DNA from: Alkalicoccobacillus porphyridii | GTDB lineage: Bacteria; Bacillota; Bacilli; Bacillales; Bacillaceae_D | Reading direction: 5' to 3' | Assembly: GCF_007293315.1 (NCBI RefSeq) | Contig: NZ_VLXZ01000005.1 | Location: forward strand, 186,001 to 250,000 | Length of the DNA: 64,000 nucleotides | Shown: positions 9,013 to 18,176 of the stretch, one piece after another | Layout of the letters: each line of letters opens with the position of its first letter | Position numbering within the stretch: position 1 is the stretch's first letter | Translations under genes and position numbers: made by a program | The notes under the pieces: model-generated | Told to the model about the DNA's origin: nothing | Databases searched by the model: none | What the model saw: the letters and a program-made list of their open reading frames with translations, nothing else

Positions 9013-9127
9013 ACGAAGAAACAAATCATGAGCCTCCTACTATCCATAAAACTCCTAGATTCCACATAAACTTGGACGCTGTCAATTATTAAAATTTATC
9101 TATATCTTTTAAAATCACAACGAATAT

Positions 9128-9160
9128 AAGCCGAGGGAAGACTACTTCTTCCTTCAGCTT
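9128..9160 (-). terminator. Weak terminator-like hairpin after aspartate ammonia-lyase
   Basis: The minus strand has an imperfect stem AAGCTGAAGGAAGA / TCTTCCCTCGGCTT just past the stop codon. The following T-run is poor (ATATT), so termination efficiency is doubtful. Confidence 0.4.
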
Positions 9161-9165
9161 ATCAT

Positions 9166-10578
9166 TCACATTGAAATAAAGCGCGAACCAGCTATGCCTG
9201 GATTTGTCATCTCTTTAGGATTCAGAATTTCATTCAACTCTTCTTCAGAAAGAATTCCTCTCTCTAAACAAATTTCCCTCACTGGTCGACCCGTTTGGAT
9301 GGCTTCTTTAGCGATCCGCGTAGCAACCTCATAGCCTACATGTGGGTTAATTGCTGTAACAATTCCGACACTGCCTTCTACAAGCCCTAGGCATCGTTCT
9401 ACATTAGCAGTAATACCTTCAATAGCATATTCTCTAAATACGGTCATTCCATTATGGAGAATAGAAAACGACTGTAACAAATTAAAAACTAAAACAGGCT
9501 CCATTACATTTAACTCTAATTGACCAGCCTCAGATGCCAAGCTGATCGTATGGTCATTTCCAATGACTTGAAATGATAATTGATTAATTACCTCACACAT
9601 TACAGGATTAACTTTGCCAGGCATAATTGATGAACCGGGCTGGCGGGGAGGAAGATTAATCTCATTAAAGCCTGTGCGTGGACCAGAGCTCATTAAACGA
9701 ATGTCATTGGCCATTTTAGAAAGATTAATTGCTAATATCTTTAATGCACTAGAGACTTCAGTGTAAGCATCTGTATTTTGTGTAGCATCAACTAGATTCT
9801 CTGCCTTTTGAAAAGGATGTCCTGTAATATCAGCCAAATAGTCTGACACTTTATCGATATACTCCGGCAAGGCATTTAACCCTGTACCTACGGCTGTCGC
9901 CCCCATATTCACTTCATACAAATGTCCGACAGATCTTTTCACACGACCCAAATCACGCATCAAAGCGCGTTTATAGGCTCCGAACTCCTGTCCAAGTCTA
10001 ATTGGTACAGCATCCTGTAAATGTGTCCTTCCCATCTTTAGAACGGAATCAAACTGCTTTTCTTTGACCTCCATTGCCTGTATCAATTGAGATAACGATT
10101 CCTCTAATTGACCAGCAAGCTGTAAACAGGCAATATGAATAGCTGTAGGGAAAGCATCATTTGTTGATTGAGCCATGTTCACATGTGAATTCGGGCTCAC
10201 ACGGATGTATTCTCCCTTTTCCCCACCAAGTAGTTCAATTGCGCGGTTGGCAATCACTTCATTTGCATTCATATTAAAGGATGTGCCCGCTCCACCTTGG
10301 ATGGCATCCACTACAAATTGATCTACCCACTGACCATTAATAATCTCGTCTGCCGCCTGAATGATCGCATCAGCAATATTCGTTTGTAATACACCGACAT
10401 CTCGGTTAGCCATCGCTGCAGCTTTTTTTACATAACCAAATGCTCTAATCAATTCAGGATGTGGCGGGTACCCTGTGATGGGAAAGTTTTCTCTTGCTCT
10501 CATCGTCTGTATGCCATAATAGGCATCCTTTGGGACTTCTTTTTCACCTAATAAGTCTCGTTCAATTCGATACTCCAT
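9166..10578 (-). CDS. ansB: Aspartate ammonia-lyase
   Basis: About 470-residue fumarase/aspartase superfamily enzyme that deaminates aspartate to fumarate. The N-terminal DLLGEKEVPKDAYYGIQT and the catalytic signature GSSIMPGKVNP (about residue 318) are intact. The sequence follows aspartase (QGGAGTSFNMNANEV) more closely than class II fumarase, but superfamily members are hard to separate by eye. The ATG at 10578 fits the family start; a TTG two codons upstream has better spacing from AGGAG. It appears monocistronic. An asparaginase is not adjacent, unlike in the B. subtilis ansAB operon. Confidence 0.88.
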   Translation of the reverse strand: MEYRIERDLLGEKEVPKDAYYGIQTMRARENFPITGYPPHPELIRAFGYVKKAAAMANRDVGVLQTNIADAIIQAADEIINGQWVDQFVVDAIQGGAGTSFNMNANEVIANRAIELLGGEKGEYIRVSPNSHVNMAQSTNDAFPTAIHIACLQLAGQLEESLSQLIQAMEVKEKQFDSVLKMGRTHLQDAVPIRLGQEFGAYKRALMRDLGRVKRSVGHLYEVNMGATAVGTGLNALPEYIDKVSDYLADITGHPFQKAENLVDATQNTDAYTEVSSALKILAINLSKMANDIRLMSSGPRTGFNEINLPPRQPGSSIMPGKVNPVMCEVINQLSFQVIGNDHTISLASEAGQLELNVMEPVLVFNLLQSFSILHNGMTVFREYAIEGITANVERCLGLVEGSVGIVTAINPHVGYEVATRIAKEAIQTGRPVREICLERGILSEEELNEILNPKEMTNPGIAGSRFISM

Positions 10579-10639
10579 GTACAAACAGTTCTCCTTTAGA
10601 CTTCTCTAGCTATTACATTATCCTATTCATTAACGTACG

Positions 10640-11611
10640 TTACGCTTTCCTCTTAGCCTCTAATGCAATCCATGCAGCTCCTACAATTCCTGCATCATTT
10701 CCAAGCTGCGCAATTTTTATATCGGCTGCTTCATACACCCGTTTCAAGGCAAATTTGGCGTAAACATCAATTAAAGGCTTCAATAGGGTTTGACCCCCTT
10801 TTGATACACCCCCGCCAATTACAATTTTACTTGGATTTAATGTATTTGCTAAATTAGCCAAAGCAAACCCTAAATAATACATGCTTTTCTCTACCACTGC
10901 CAGAGCTGCACGGTCTTCTTTTTCAGCTGCAACAAAAACATCCTTAGCCGTTAGTTGCTCCTTTTCTAATAATGGCTTTAGAGTACTTTCAGGGTGTGAG
11001 GGAATGATTTCGGCTGCTAGCTTCACAATGCCCGTCGCCGAAGAAACTGTTTCTAAACAACCAGCTTTTCCGCAATTACATAACCAGCCGTTTTCTGGAA
11101 CTGCTGTAATGTGACCTAGCTCTCCTGCCATTCCATTGGAACCGTGTAAGATCTCCCCATTGGCAATCACTCCGCCACCAACTCCAGTGCCTAAAGTGAT
11201 AAACAATACGTCCTTTGCCCCATCACCGGCTCCACGCCACATCTCCCCTAATGCTGCAATGTTCGCATCATTATCTATAGCGACCGGAACACCTAGCTCC
11301 TGTTCAAGCTCATCCTTTAGCGCAAAATCCTTCCAGCCTAAGTTAATGGCCTCATAGACAAAACCTGTTTCCATTTCTAAAAAGCCTGGTGCGCCTGCGC
11401 CAACAGCGGTGATAATTTCAGGTTGTTTTCCAAGCTCACTTAAGTTCCCACGGACGGCACGTCCAATATCGTTAACTACACTTGAGCCGCTTCCATCTTT
11501 GCTTGTGTCAATCTCCCACTTAGATATTATCTCACCTGACTCCGTAATAAATGCCAGCTTAATTGTTGTTCCACCAATATCAATTCCTACCAACCATTTT
11601 TCTTCTCCCAT
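10640..11611 (-). CDS. glcK: Glucokinase, ROK family
   Basis: 323-residue ATP-dependent glucokinase. The N-terminal phosphate-1 motif is DIGGTTIKLA. The ROK zinc motif HITAV...CNCGKAGCLE is near residues 168-188, and IDNDANIAALGE carries the catalytic Asp. It supplies glucose 6-phosphate. The gene follows yqgQ with a 9-nt gap, the same pair as in B. subtilis. Confidence 0.94.
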   Translation of the reverse strand: MGEEKWLVGIDIGGTTIKLAFITESGEIISKWEIDTSKDGSGSSVVNDIGRAVRGNLSELGKQPEIITAVGAGAPGFLEMETGFVYEAINLGWKDFALKDELEQELGVPVAIDNDANIAALGEMWRGAGDGAKDVLFITLGTGVGGGVIANGEILHGSNGMAGELGHITAVPENGWLCNCGKAGCLETVSSATGIVKLAAEIIPSHPESTLKPLLEKEQLTAKDVFVAAEKEDRAALAVVEKSMYYLGFALANLANTLNPSKIVIGGGVSKGGQTLLKPLIDVYAKFALKRVYEAADIKIAQLGNDAGIVGAAWIALEAKRKA

Positions 11612-11620
11612 AGCTGCCCC

Positions 11621-11812
11621 CTACATCTCTGCGTTTTTTTCCTTTAGGATAATTGCCATTGCCTGTCTGTACTCTTTAGAGGAAAGTAAACCATTTGTTT
11701 TTAACGCCTTGACCTCTTCTTGTATCAGAGCTAAGTCTAATTCTTTGTTTCCAGTATAGATAAATGAACCATACTTTCTGATTTGCTGTAACAAATCATA
11801 ATACGTGTACAT
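11621..11812 (-). CDS. yqgQ: YqgQ family small protein
   Basis: 63 residues, entirely helical in appearance, starting MYTYYDLLQQIRKYGSFIYTGN, a recognisable YqgQ start. The B. subtilis protein has been described as a likely single-stranded nucleic-acid binder with no defined role. Conserved linkage to glcK supports the call. Confidence 0.9.
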   Translation of the reverse strand: MYTYYDLLQQIRKYGSFIYTGNKELDLALIQEEVKALKTNGLLSSKEYRQAMAIILKEKNAEM

Positions 11813-11829
11813 AGGTCACCTCTATTTTA

Positions 11830-12342
11830 TTATAACAGCTTAAAGAGTGTCACGAAAAGTAGCCAAATGAGCGGGAGAAAAGAAATATATGCAAATCGCC
11901 ATAATTTTTGACGGATGTGAATTTGGATGAGTAATCCTATTGCAATCGCCAGAAAAAACACCATACTCATAAACAGTGTAAAAAATGTACGGTAACCAAT
12001 CACGCCCCACTGAAATCCAATAAGAAAGAACAAGACAGCTAGTAAACAGACAATCGTTTTTTCATGAGGTGGAAAAAACCCATAGATAGGATGAAATCTT
12101 GTCAGAATGGCAATTAACACTAACAAACAACAAATGGCTAAAAAGAAATCAATAAAGCCAAATCCAAAAAAAGGTGTAAACACAACTCCAATAAACATTC
12201 CTGCATACGAAAAAATGAAGAAAAGGCCCGTTAGAATACCAATTTGAATAAACGGAGGCAGGACCCTTGGCCCTGCGAGTAGACCGCCAATGGCAATACC
12301 TATAGAAAACACAAAGAGAAAAATTGTAAGAAAAACCCACAT
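11830..12342 (-). CDS. Integral membrane protein, function unknown
   Basis: About 170 residues made up almost entirely of hydrophobic segments (five or six predicted transmembrane helices) with short charged loops (FHPIYGFFPPHEK, QIHIRQK). AGGAGG lies 9 nt before the ATG at 12342; an ATG at 12348 is also possible. It ends 17 nt before yqgQ, so it may be the first gene of a yqgQ-glcK transcript. I do not recognise a family. Confidence 0.7.
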   Translation of the reverse strand: MWVFLTIFLFVFSIGIAIGGLLAGPRVLPPFIQIGILTGLFFIFSYAGMFIGVVFTPFFGFGFIDFFLAICCLLVLIAILTRFHPIYGFFPPHEKTIVCLLAVLFFLIGFQWGVIGYRTFFTLFMSMVFFLAIAIGLLIQIHIRQKLWRFAYISFLPLIWLLFVTLFKLL

Positions 12343-12444
12343 AATCATGTGCCTCCTTTCACAAAGTACAGATATATATGTTATGTTTATGAGGTCAGAA
12401 GTAAAATCAGGACAATCAATATGATTTCAGGAGGCACCATCATC

Positions 12445-12852
12445 ATGAAAAAAGTGAACGACATTCTTGAAGAAGCTATTTATGGCAAGCCAGAGATTCG
12501 CCCACAGGAAAGAAAGCTGTTTCTTTCAACTATAATGGAGCGCGTTTATCTTGCATTAACAATTAAACAAGTTCTTTCAAGTAATACCTATCAGCAAATT
12601 TCATCTATTATGCAATCAAAAAAAGACCTCCATCTTTATATAAATGGACATCTTTCTTATCAGTTCTATTCTAAATACACGAAGCTTGCTTCCACTCACT
12701 CCGTTCCTTTTACCATTGTAACTCCAACGGAAGGTATACCTACTGGACTTGTTCTTGCTAGCGCCAATTCTCCTGCTTCCCCATCTCCTGCATCAATCTT
12801 TGTAGAAGATAGCTTGCACGAAAAAGATATGAAAGAATTTAACAAGGATTAA
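12445..12852 (+). CDS. yueI: YueI family protein (DUF1694)
   Basis: 135 residues from the ATG with a strong AGGAGG site. The first third (NDILEEAIYGKPEIRPQERKLFL) and the central SNTYQQISSIM...LYINGHLSYQFYSKY blocks match YueI/DUF1694, a ribosomal-protein-L7Ae-like fold of unknown role. An open frame extends upstream, but it has no ribosome site and would be too long for the family. The stop overlaps the convergent spoVAF gene by 4 nt. Confidence 0.85.
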   Translation: MKKVNDILEEAIYGKPEIRPQERKLFLSTIMERVYLALTIKQVLSSNTYQQISSIMQSKKDLHLYINGHLSYQFYSKYTKLASTHSVPFTIVTPTEGIPTGLVLASANSPASPSPASIFVEDSLHEKDMKEFNKD

Positions 12853-14309
12853 CGATCAGGATCTTTTGGGTGTAGCGCAGGGGGTCTTCGATTTTTAAGT
12901 GGCATGGGTGCTCGTAATAATACATCACGCATGGAACGATAATTAAAAGGGATGAACGGCCATAGATATGGGACGTTTAACACAGTGGTTCTTGTTAAAA
13001 GCAGGAGCCACAGCGTAACACTAATGATGTAGCCACTAATTCCAAACAACGCCGAGCACAGCAAAAAGAAGACGCGGAACAATCGATTCGCCAAGCTTAG
13101 CTCATAACTAGGTGTAGCAAATGAACCAATCGCTGCCATTGATAGATATAAAACTACTTCCGGTGAGAATAAACCAACTTCAATTGCTACTTCCCCAATT
13201 AATAAAGCAGCCACCAGCCCAAGTGCTGTAGCTAGGGCAGAAGGTGTATGTATTGAAGCCATTCGAAGCATCTCAATACCCGTCTCCGCGACTAAAAATT
13301 GAATAAACAGTGGTATTTCACCTGGTTTTTCTGAGCCGATAAATGAAATGGCCTCAGGTAGGTTCGAAGAGTGGGTCGCTAACAAATACCAAAGGGGTAA
13401 CAAAAAGAGTGAGGACCAAACCGCCGCAAAGCGCACTAGCCTTAATGCTGCTCCGATAATTGGCTTCTGACGATATTCCTCTGCATGCTGCAGATGGTGC
13501 CAAAAGCTAGTTGGTGTAATAACTGCACTAGGTGAACCATCTACTAATATAATTAAATGACCCTCATATAAGTGGGTAGCACTAACATCCGGCCGCTCAG
13601 TGTATCGAACAAGCGGGTAAGGATTCAGATGCTGACCAAAGACAAATTCTTCAATCGTTTTATCCGCCATTGGTAATCCATCGGTTCTTATGTGCTGCAG
13701 AGCTGAGTATATATGATCCACATAATCAGAAGCTGCGATATCTTCAATGTAAACGATGGCTAAATCTGATTTAGAACGCCTACCGACCTTCACATATTTA
13801 ACTCTCAGAGTTCGGTCCCTAATTCTTCTCCTGATGAGTGCTGCATTCATAATAATTGTTTCAACAAATCCATCCTTAGAACCTCTTATTACCTGTTCTG
13901 TATCAGGTTCTTCAGGCGAACGCACCGGGTATTCCCGAGTATCCATTAGAATGACATTAGACATACCTTCTACTAATAAAGCGCATGGACCAGATAACAC
14001 TTCATCCACCACTTGATTAAGGTCATCCGTTGATGAGAGCTCTATATACGGAATCACCTGTTGACTTAGATAATCTTCCACATGATGATCACGTAGTTTT
14101 TCTTTATCTAGGTAACGTAATTGTTTTTGTATTTCAGTAATCGCCGCGTCTTTCCCAAATCCATCTACTAAAAACAACGCCATGTTTTTTTCACCATGAA
14201 AAAGCTCTAAACAAATGAGGTCAAAGCTTTCATCAACGGCAAGCTCAGTCTTTAGATAGTGCAAATTTTCCTTATAAGAGGCTGTGATTTTGTGAGTCTT
14301 CTCATCCAT
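12849..14309 (-). CDS. spoVAF: SpoVAF-type GerA-family spore membrane protein
   Basis: 486 residues. The soluble N-terminal half carries the GerA-family blocks QVIRGSKDGFVETIIMNAALIRRRIRDRTL and YIEDIA. The membrane half, from about residue 290, has QKPIIGAALRLVRF, GEIPLFIQF and PSYELSLANRLFR. The last matches SpoVAF better than GerAA, GerBA or GerKA subunits. SpoVAF sits in the spore inner membrane and, with a partner FigP in B. subtilis, is reported to amplify ion release in germination. Here it is isolated from any spoVA genes. I used the ATG with AGGAG in register; TTG/ATG codons upstream lack one. Confidence 0.82.
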   Translation of the reverse strand: MDEKTHKITASYKENLHYLKTELAVDESFDLICLELFHGEKNMALFLVDGFGKDAAITEIQKQLRYLDKEKLRDHHVEDYLSQQVIPYIELSSTDDLNQVVDEVLSGPCALLVEGMSNVILMDTREYPVRSPEEPDTEQVIRGSKDGFVETIIMNAALIRRRIRDRTLRVKYVKVGRRSKSDLAIVYIEDIAASDYVDHIYSALQHIRTDGLPMADKTIEEFVFGQHLNPYPLVRYTERPDVSATHLYEGHLIILVDGSPSAVITPTSFWHHLQHAEEYRQKPIIGAALRLVRFAAVWSSLFLLPLWYLLATHSSNLPEAISFIGSEKPGEIPLFIQFLVAETGIEMLRMASIHTPSALATALGLVAALLIGEVAIEVGLFSPEVVLYLSMAAIGSFATPSYELSLANRLFRVFFLLCSALFGISGYIISVTLWLLLLTRTTVLNVPYLWPFIPFNYRSMRDVLLRAPMPLKNRRPPALHPKDPDR

Positions 14310-14386
14310 ATGACCACTCCTGTCCATATACATTATTCACCTGTTTAAGAGTAAACATGTATATGGTTCAGAAGTTTAGATCTGCC

Positions 14387-15922
14387 TTATCCTTCTGCCT
14401 GTAGCTGATCACGCAAGTCAAGATACAGCTGTTCTTCGGGTTGAATATCTATCGCTTCCTCTACAAGAGTAAGTGCTTCTTCTTCATTGCCTTCTAATGA
14501 ATGAGCCAACGCTAGATTATAGAGTGCCTCATGAAAGGAAGCACGCATATCTATCGCTTCCTCTAATAAGGGGATCGCTTCTTCATTTCTTCCATCATTC
14601 AAATAAATATAGGCTAAATAGAATGGAATTTCGGGTAGTGAATGATTCCGATCTTGAGCACGTACTAAATATGGCTCGGCTTCTGCGTCACGATTCTCTT
14701 GTATTAATTCAGCAGCGATTTGTAGATCCGTTTCTGGCTGATACGCCGTATCATGAGTTCCAACAAACCAAAGAACAATCGAACCTACCACAACACTTAC
14801 TAACGCAACAGACTGATACCACTTCCGCTTTTGGCCTGGCAATCCAACCACAGCTGCCGTTAAATAGCCACCAAAAAGTCCACCTAAGTGAGCACCCATA
14901 TCAATTCCTTGCACCATGAACCCTAAAACAAGATTCAACAAAAGAATGAAAATAACATTTGCGCCCATTGTTCTTCTAAATAATTCACGATGAATAGATC
15001 CAAAATAAAGCAAGGCACCAAAGCATCCGAAAATAGCCCCAGAAGCTCCAGCTGACACGGCGTCCATAAAAGCAAAGCTAGCCAATGAACCTGTAACACC
15101 AGCTACCATATATACAACAAAAAAACGTATGGAACCAAAAATCCTTTCAACCAAGGTCCCCAAAAAGAATAGGGCTAAGGAATTCATAAATAAATGAAAA
15201 AATCCAATATGCAAAAACATAGAGCTAATCAAACGCCACCACTCGCCATCAGAGATGAGTGGATTATACTTCGCACCCCACTGAATTAGCGTTAATGTCG
15301 ATGTGCTTCCCCCTGAATACTCTAGCCAAATAAACATCAAAGTAATAAGAGAAAGCATTGTGAACGTAACTATTGGTTTTCCGCGACTGAAGGTTTGCTC
15401 CTCTTCATCGCGTTTATGTTTAACTGAGCCTCTTACAGCATGTTGATACTCAAGAATACTACGCTCATAATCCTCTTGGGAAGAATTTAAATTCTCATCT
15501 TCCGGTAGCTTATAACTGGAGAGGTCACCCCTGATTAGCTCAAGCTGTTTCCTCTGATCATTTTCAAGCAAGTACGAATTCATTACAATTTTCTCGTTCT
15601 GACTACTCCTTTGCTTAAACAGGTGTTCCCAATCATCGACGGGAGGAAAAGCAGTCACAAAAACATTATCTACATGAATATGCGACCAATTTAACTGTTT
15701 CCGCAAAGAATCAAGCCTCTCAAAGGTATGATCTATTTGCTGCTTCATGTGGTTCGCCCAATCTATATCTGTACGAACAAGCCGAATCACCTTTTTTGAT
15801 TTTCTTTGTTCATCTGTTAACCACACTTCATGATCTTGCAGGGACAAGACCTGATAATGCTGTTGAACAACCAGTGTATAGATAAATCTCCAATAATAAA
15901 AATCAGATCTTAATACATCCAT
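14387..15922 (-). CDS. gluP: Rhomboid intramembrane serine protease GluP
   Basis: 511 residues in three parts: a cytosolic N-terminal domain (about 1-165), a rhomboid core of six to seven helices (about 180-375), and a C-terminal region with two or three TPR-like helices (about 390-510). The catalytic Ser is in GASGAIFG (about residue 294) and the His in GAHLGGLFGGY (about 345). The WRLISSMFLHIGFFHLFMN block is the rhomboid signature. B. subtilis GluP (YqgP) cleaves membrane proteins, including the MgtE magnesium transporter together with FtsH. GGAG and 7-nt spacing favour the ATG at 15922. Confidence 0.94.
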   Translation of the reverse strand: MDVLRSDFYYWRFIYTLVVQQHYQVLSLQDHEVWLTDEQRKSKKVIRLVRTDIDWANHMKQQIDHTFERLDSLRKQLNWSHIHVDNVFVTAFPPVDDWEHLFKQRSSQNEKIVMNSYLLENDQRKQLELIRGDLSSYKLPEDENLNSSQEDYERSILEYQHAVRGSVKHKRDEEEQTFSRGKPIVTFTMLSLITLMFIWLEYSGGSTSTLTLIQWGAKYNPLISDGEWWRLISSMFLHIGFFHLFMNSLALFFLGTLVERIFGSIRFFVVYMVAGVTGSLASFAFMDAVSAGASGAIFGCFGALLYFGSIHRELFRRTMGANVIFILLLNLVLGFMVQGIDMGAHLGGLFGGYLTAAVVGLPGQKRKWYQSVALVSVVVGSIVLWFVGTHDTAYQPETDLQIAAELIQENRDAEAEPYLVRAQDRNHSLPEIPFYLAYIYLNDGRNEEAIPLLEEAIDMRASFHEALYNLALAHSLEGNEEEALTLVEEAIDIQPEEQLYLDLRDQLQAEG

Positions 15923-16013
15923 AGCCGCACTCCTCAAGCAAACATACTTTAGCTATTATTTTTTTTAGTATAACAAGAGAAGACCTTACGATGACAGTTA
16001 GAACCACTGTATC

Positions 16014-16062
16014 TAAAAAATCCGCCTCAATTAGCAGGATGTGCTAACGAGTCGGATCTTTT
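16014..16062. terminator. Bidirectional terminator hairpin
   Basis: Stem TCCGcCTCaaTTAGCA / TGCTAAcGAGtCGGA with T-runs on both sides (16014-16020 for the minus strand, 16057-16064 for the plus strand). It ends the minus-strand operon rpmG-yqgN-DUF92-E1-small gene. Confidence 0.82.
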
Positions 16063-16317
16063 TTAATCCATTCGTGGAACTTGGTCATTGTGGAAAACGA
16101 TGCTGTATAATTTATCACGAACAAAAGGCAGCTTTAAAGCAAGATGAATGATCGTTCTGCGAAGAAGCTGGTATTTAAAGATACGATTAATCACTCGATA
16201 TCTGTTTGTGACAAGAATATACACAGCGGTAAAAAGAGCGATAGCCGTTAGTAGATTACGAATAAGAATCTCCTCCTTTTTATTATACGTTGTGACGAAG
16301 GAGTGTTTTTTATCCAT
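16063..16317 (-). CDS. Small basic membrane protein, start codon uncertain
   Basis: Up to 84 residues. One hydrophobic segment (LLTAIALFTAVYILV) is followed by a basic tail (NRYRVINRIFKYQLLRR...), an architecture common among short unannotated Bacillus proteins. The first ATG at 16317 has GGGGAG abutting it with no spacing. A far better site, AAGGAGGAG at about 16270-16278, is 6 nt upstream of an ATT codon (16264-16262), and no ATG, GTG or TTG is available there. The longer product is annotated, but initiation at ATT is possible. It may correspond to yqgO by position. Confidence 0.55.
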   Translation of the reverse strand: MDKKHSFVTTYNKKEEILIRNLLTAIALFTAVYILVTNRYRVINRIFKYQLLRRTIIHLALKLPFVRDKLYSIVFHNDQVPRMD

Positions 16318-16353
16318 CTCCCCTTTAATTATTTTAAAGGGGATCTGTGACGA

Positions 16354-17373
16354 TTAATCGCCAATATAACGACTGAAGAGGCTTTTTGCCCGATTAATTT
16401 CTTCTGTTCCCTGCACAAGAACTCGTCCATCCGGGAACAACACTAATTTCTCACCCTCATGCAACTGCGCACGGATCAGAAACGGGGTTTTTTTAACTTC
16501 ACGTACAACCGGTTTTAATCGGGTATGCCACTCCTCCAGATTCATAGGTGTCGCATGATTAATTTGCACTGTCTCTCGGCCGCATAGCATCGACGTTTCA
16601 TCTTCGCTTCGGTTAAGATGTGGATATTCCTGTTGTTGGCACGTCGGACATGTAGGCTTTGGTTTCAGAATTGAAATCTGATGCTGGCGGTTATTCCAGA
16701 TATCTAGAGAGGTTAAGCTTTCATTTAACCGCTCTTTATTACCAGTTAACCATTTAAGTGTTTCTGTACATTGTAATGAAGCGACAATGTCTACAATCGG
16801 ACTGATGACGCCCACCGTGTCACATGTATCACCCGTTGAACCACCTGCCCCTATTAAGCAGGAGAGGCAAGCTGTTCTGCCTGGAACAAACATTCCTGTA
16901 AGTCCTGTTGACCCAACTACCCCACCGTAAGCAAAAGGTATGCCCAGCTTAAAGCATGCATCATTTAACAGAAATCGTGTCTTAAAATTATCTGTTCCAT
17001 CAACAACCACATCTATATCGCGAATAAACCCCATAATATTATTGGCATTTACATCTGCAACGCTGGCTTCAACTTCTACAGAAGAGTTCATTTTTCTTAA
17101 CTTCACTTTGGCAGCTTCTGCTTTAGGTAAATGATCCGCCACATCTTGCTCATCATAAAGCATTTGCCTTTGTAGATTACTTAGCTCGACATAATCCCGA
17201 TCAACCAAACGGACCAGACCAACTCCTGCACGCACAAGATGATTAGCAATAGCTGTTCCAAGAGCACCCATGCCTACAATTAATACTTTAGACTGTGACA
17301 GCTTTTCCTGCCCAGATTCTTTTATTCCTGAGAATAGCACTTGTCTTGAATATCGTTCCATCTCTCTATTCAT
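16354..17373 (-). CDS. ThiF/MoeB-type adenylyltransferase (E1-like)
   Basis: 339 residues. The N-terminal E1 domain has the nucleotide-binding GMGALGTAIANHL, the DRDYVELSNLQRQ block, and the VDGTDNFKTRFLLND motif with the catalytic Asp. The Zn ligands are CLSCL and CPTC, and the active-site Cys lies in GDTCDTVGV. About 80 C-terminal residues form an extra short domain rather than a full rhodanese. It adenylates the C-terminal Gly of ThiS or MoaD. Because the thi operon lacks thiF, this gene may serve ThiS. AGGGG precedes the ATG; upstream in-frame codons overlap the DUF92 gene. Confidence 0.88.
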   Translation of the reverse strand: MNREMERYSRQVLFSGIKESGQEKLSQSKVLIVGMGALGTAIANHLVRAGVGLVRLVDRDYVELSNLQRQMLYDEQDVADHLPKAEAAKVKLRKMNSSVEVEASVADVNANNIMGFIRDIDVVVDGTDNFKTRFLLNDACFKLGIPFAYGGVVGSTGLTGMFVPGRTACLSCLIGAGGSTGDTCDTVGVISPIVDIVASLQCTETLKWLTGNKERLNESLTSLDIWNNRQHQISILKPKPTCPTCQQQEYPHLNRSEDETSMLCGRETVQINHATPMNLEEWHTRLKPVVREVKKTPFLIRAQLHEGEKLVLFPDGRVLVQGTEEINRAKSLFSRYIGD

Positions 17374-17387
17374 GTAAATCCCCTGCC

Positions 17388-18176
17388 TCACAATATCATA
17401 TAGGCAAATCCAGCGCCGGTAATGGCTCCCATTACCGTACAAAGCGCATTAACTGTGTCATTCGTCACCCATGTTAAGCCATCTTTGTGAACCGTATTCT
17501 GACCACAATGAATAAGCTTTTCTGTTGTCTGATCACATATGTCACATTTGTAAGAAACCTGTATGGTCGCACCTAAGACCGTATCTGTCAGATTCCCAAC
17601 AAAACCTGCCACTATAATTGCACATATTAACGGGAATTGCCATTCAATTGAACTCCAACTAAATAAAACGGTTCCACTAGCAATGAGGGTGCTGCCTGCG
17701 AAAGCTGCGAGCGTTCCGAGTAAAGTGACAGCCCCGGATGTTCCAGTGGAGACACGCTTGAAAGATAACACATGAAAGGGCAGACTTTTGCTTAATTTTC
17801 CAATCTCAGACGCCCAAGTATCTGAATTGGCAGCAGCTAAGCTTGCTATAAACATTACCTGGTATATATCAGATGGATCAATGGCATATAGCACAGCAAT
17901 TGCAGCTGCAACTCCTCCATTGGCTAGAACCTGAACCTCATCACGTTGGTTTCCCTTTAGCGTCATTTGATCCATATCTTTAGACGAGAAGATAGAGCTA
18001 AGAGCAGATGAGCTAATAAAAAAAGCTGCCAGTAACAATAACCCACTTAACCCAAAACCGTAACAAATCGCTATACCTACAACAATCGAGGCGCACGCTC
18101 CTAGCTTTGTTAACTTTTTAAGACGGTAGGCAGTTAACGCGATGCCTATCACGCCGAGATATAATAGTATATTCAT
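17388..18176 (-). CDS. DUF92 family membrane protein
   Basis: 262 residues with six or seven hydrophobic segments and the DUF92 blocks AANSDTWASEIGKLS, GTSGAVTLLGT, GNLTDTVLGATIQ, and a CDICDQTTEKLIHC-G metal-like motif. Plant DUF92 homologues (VTE6) are linked to phytyl-phosphate kinase activity; the bacterial substrate is unknown. It overlaps yqgN by 4 nt, so translation is coupled. Confidence 0.88.
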   Translation of the reverse strand: MNILLYLGVIGIALTAYRLKKLTKLGACASIVVGIAICYGFGLSGLLLLAAFFISSSALSSIFSSKDMDQMTLKGNQRDEVQVLANGGVAAAIAVLYAIDPSDIYQVMFIASLAAANSDTWASEIGKLSKSLPFHVLSFKRVSTGTSGAVTLLGTLAAFAGSTLIASGTVLFSWSSIEWQFPLICAIIVAGFVGNLTDTVLGATIQVSYKCDICDQTTEKLIHCGQNTVHKDGLTWVTNDTVNALCTVMGAITGAGFAYMIL

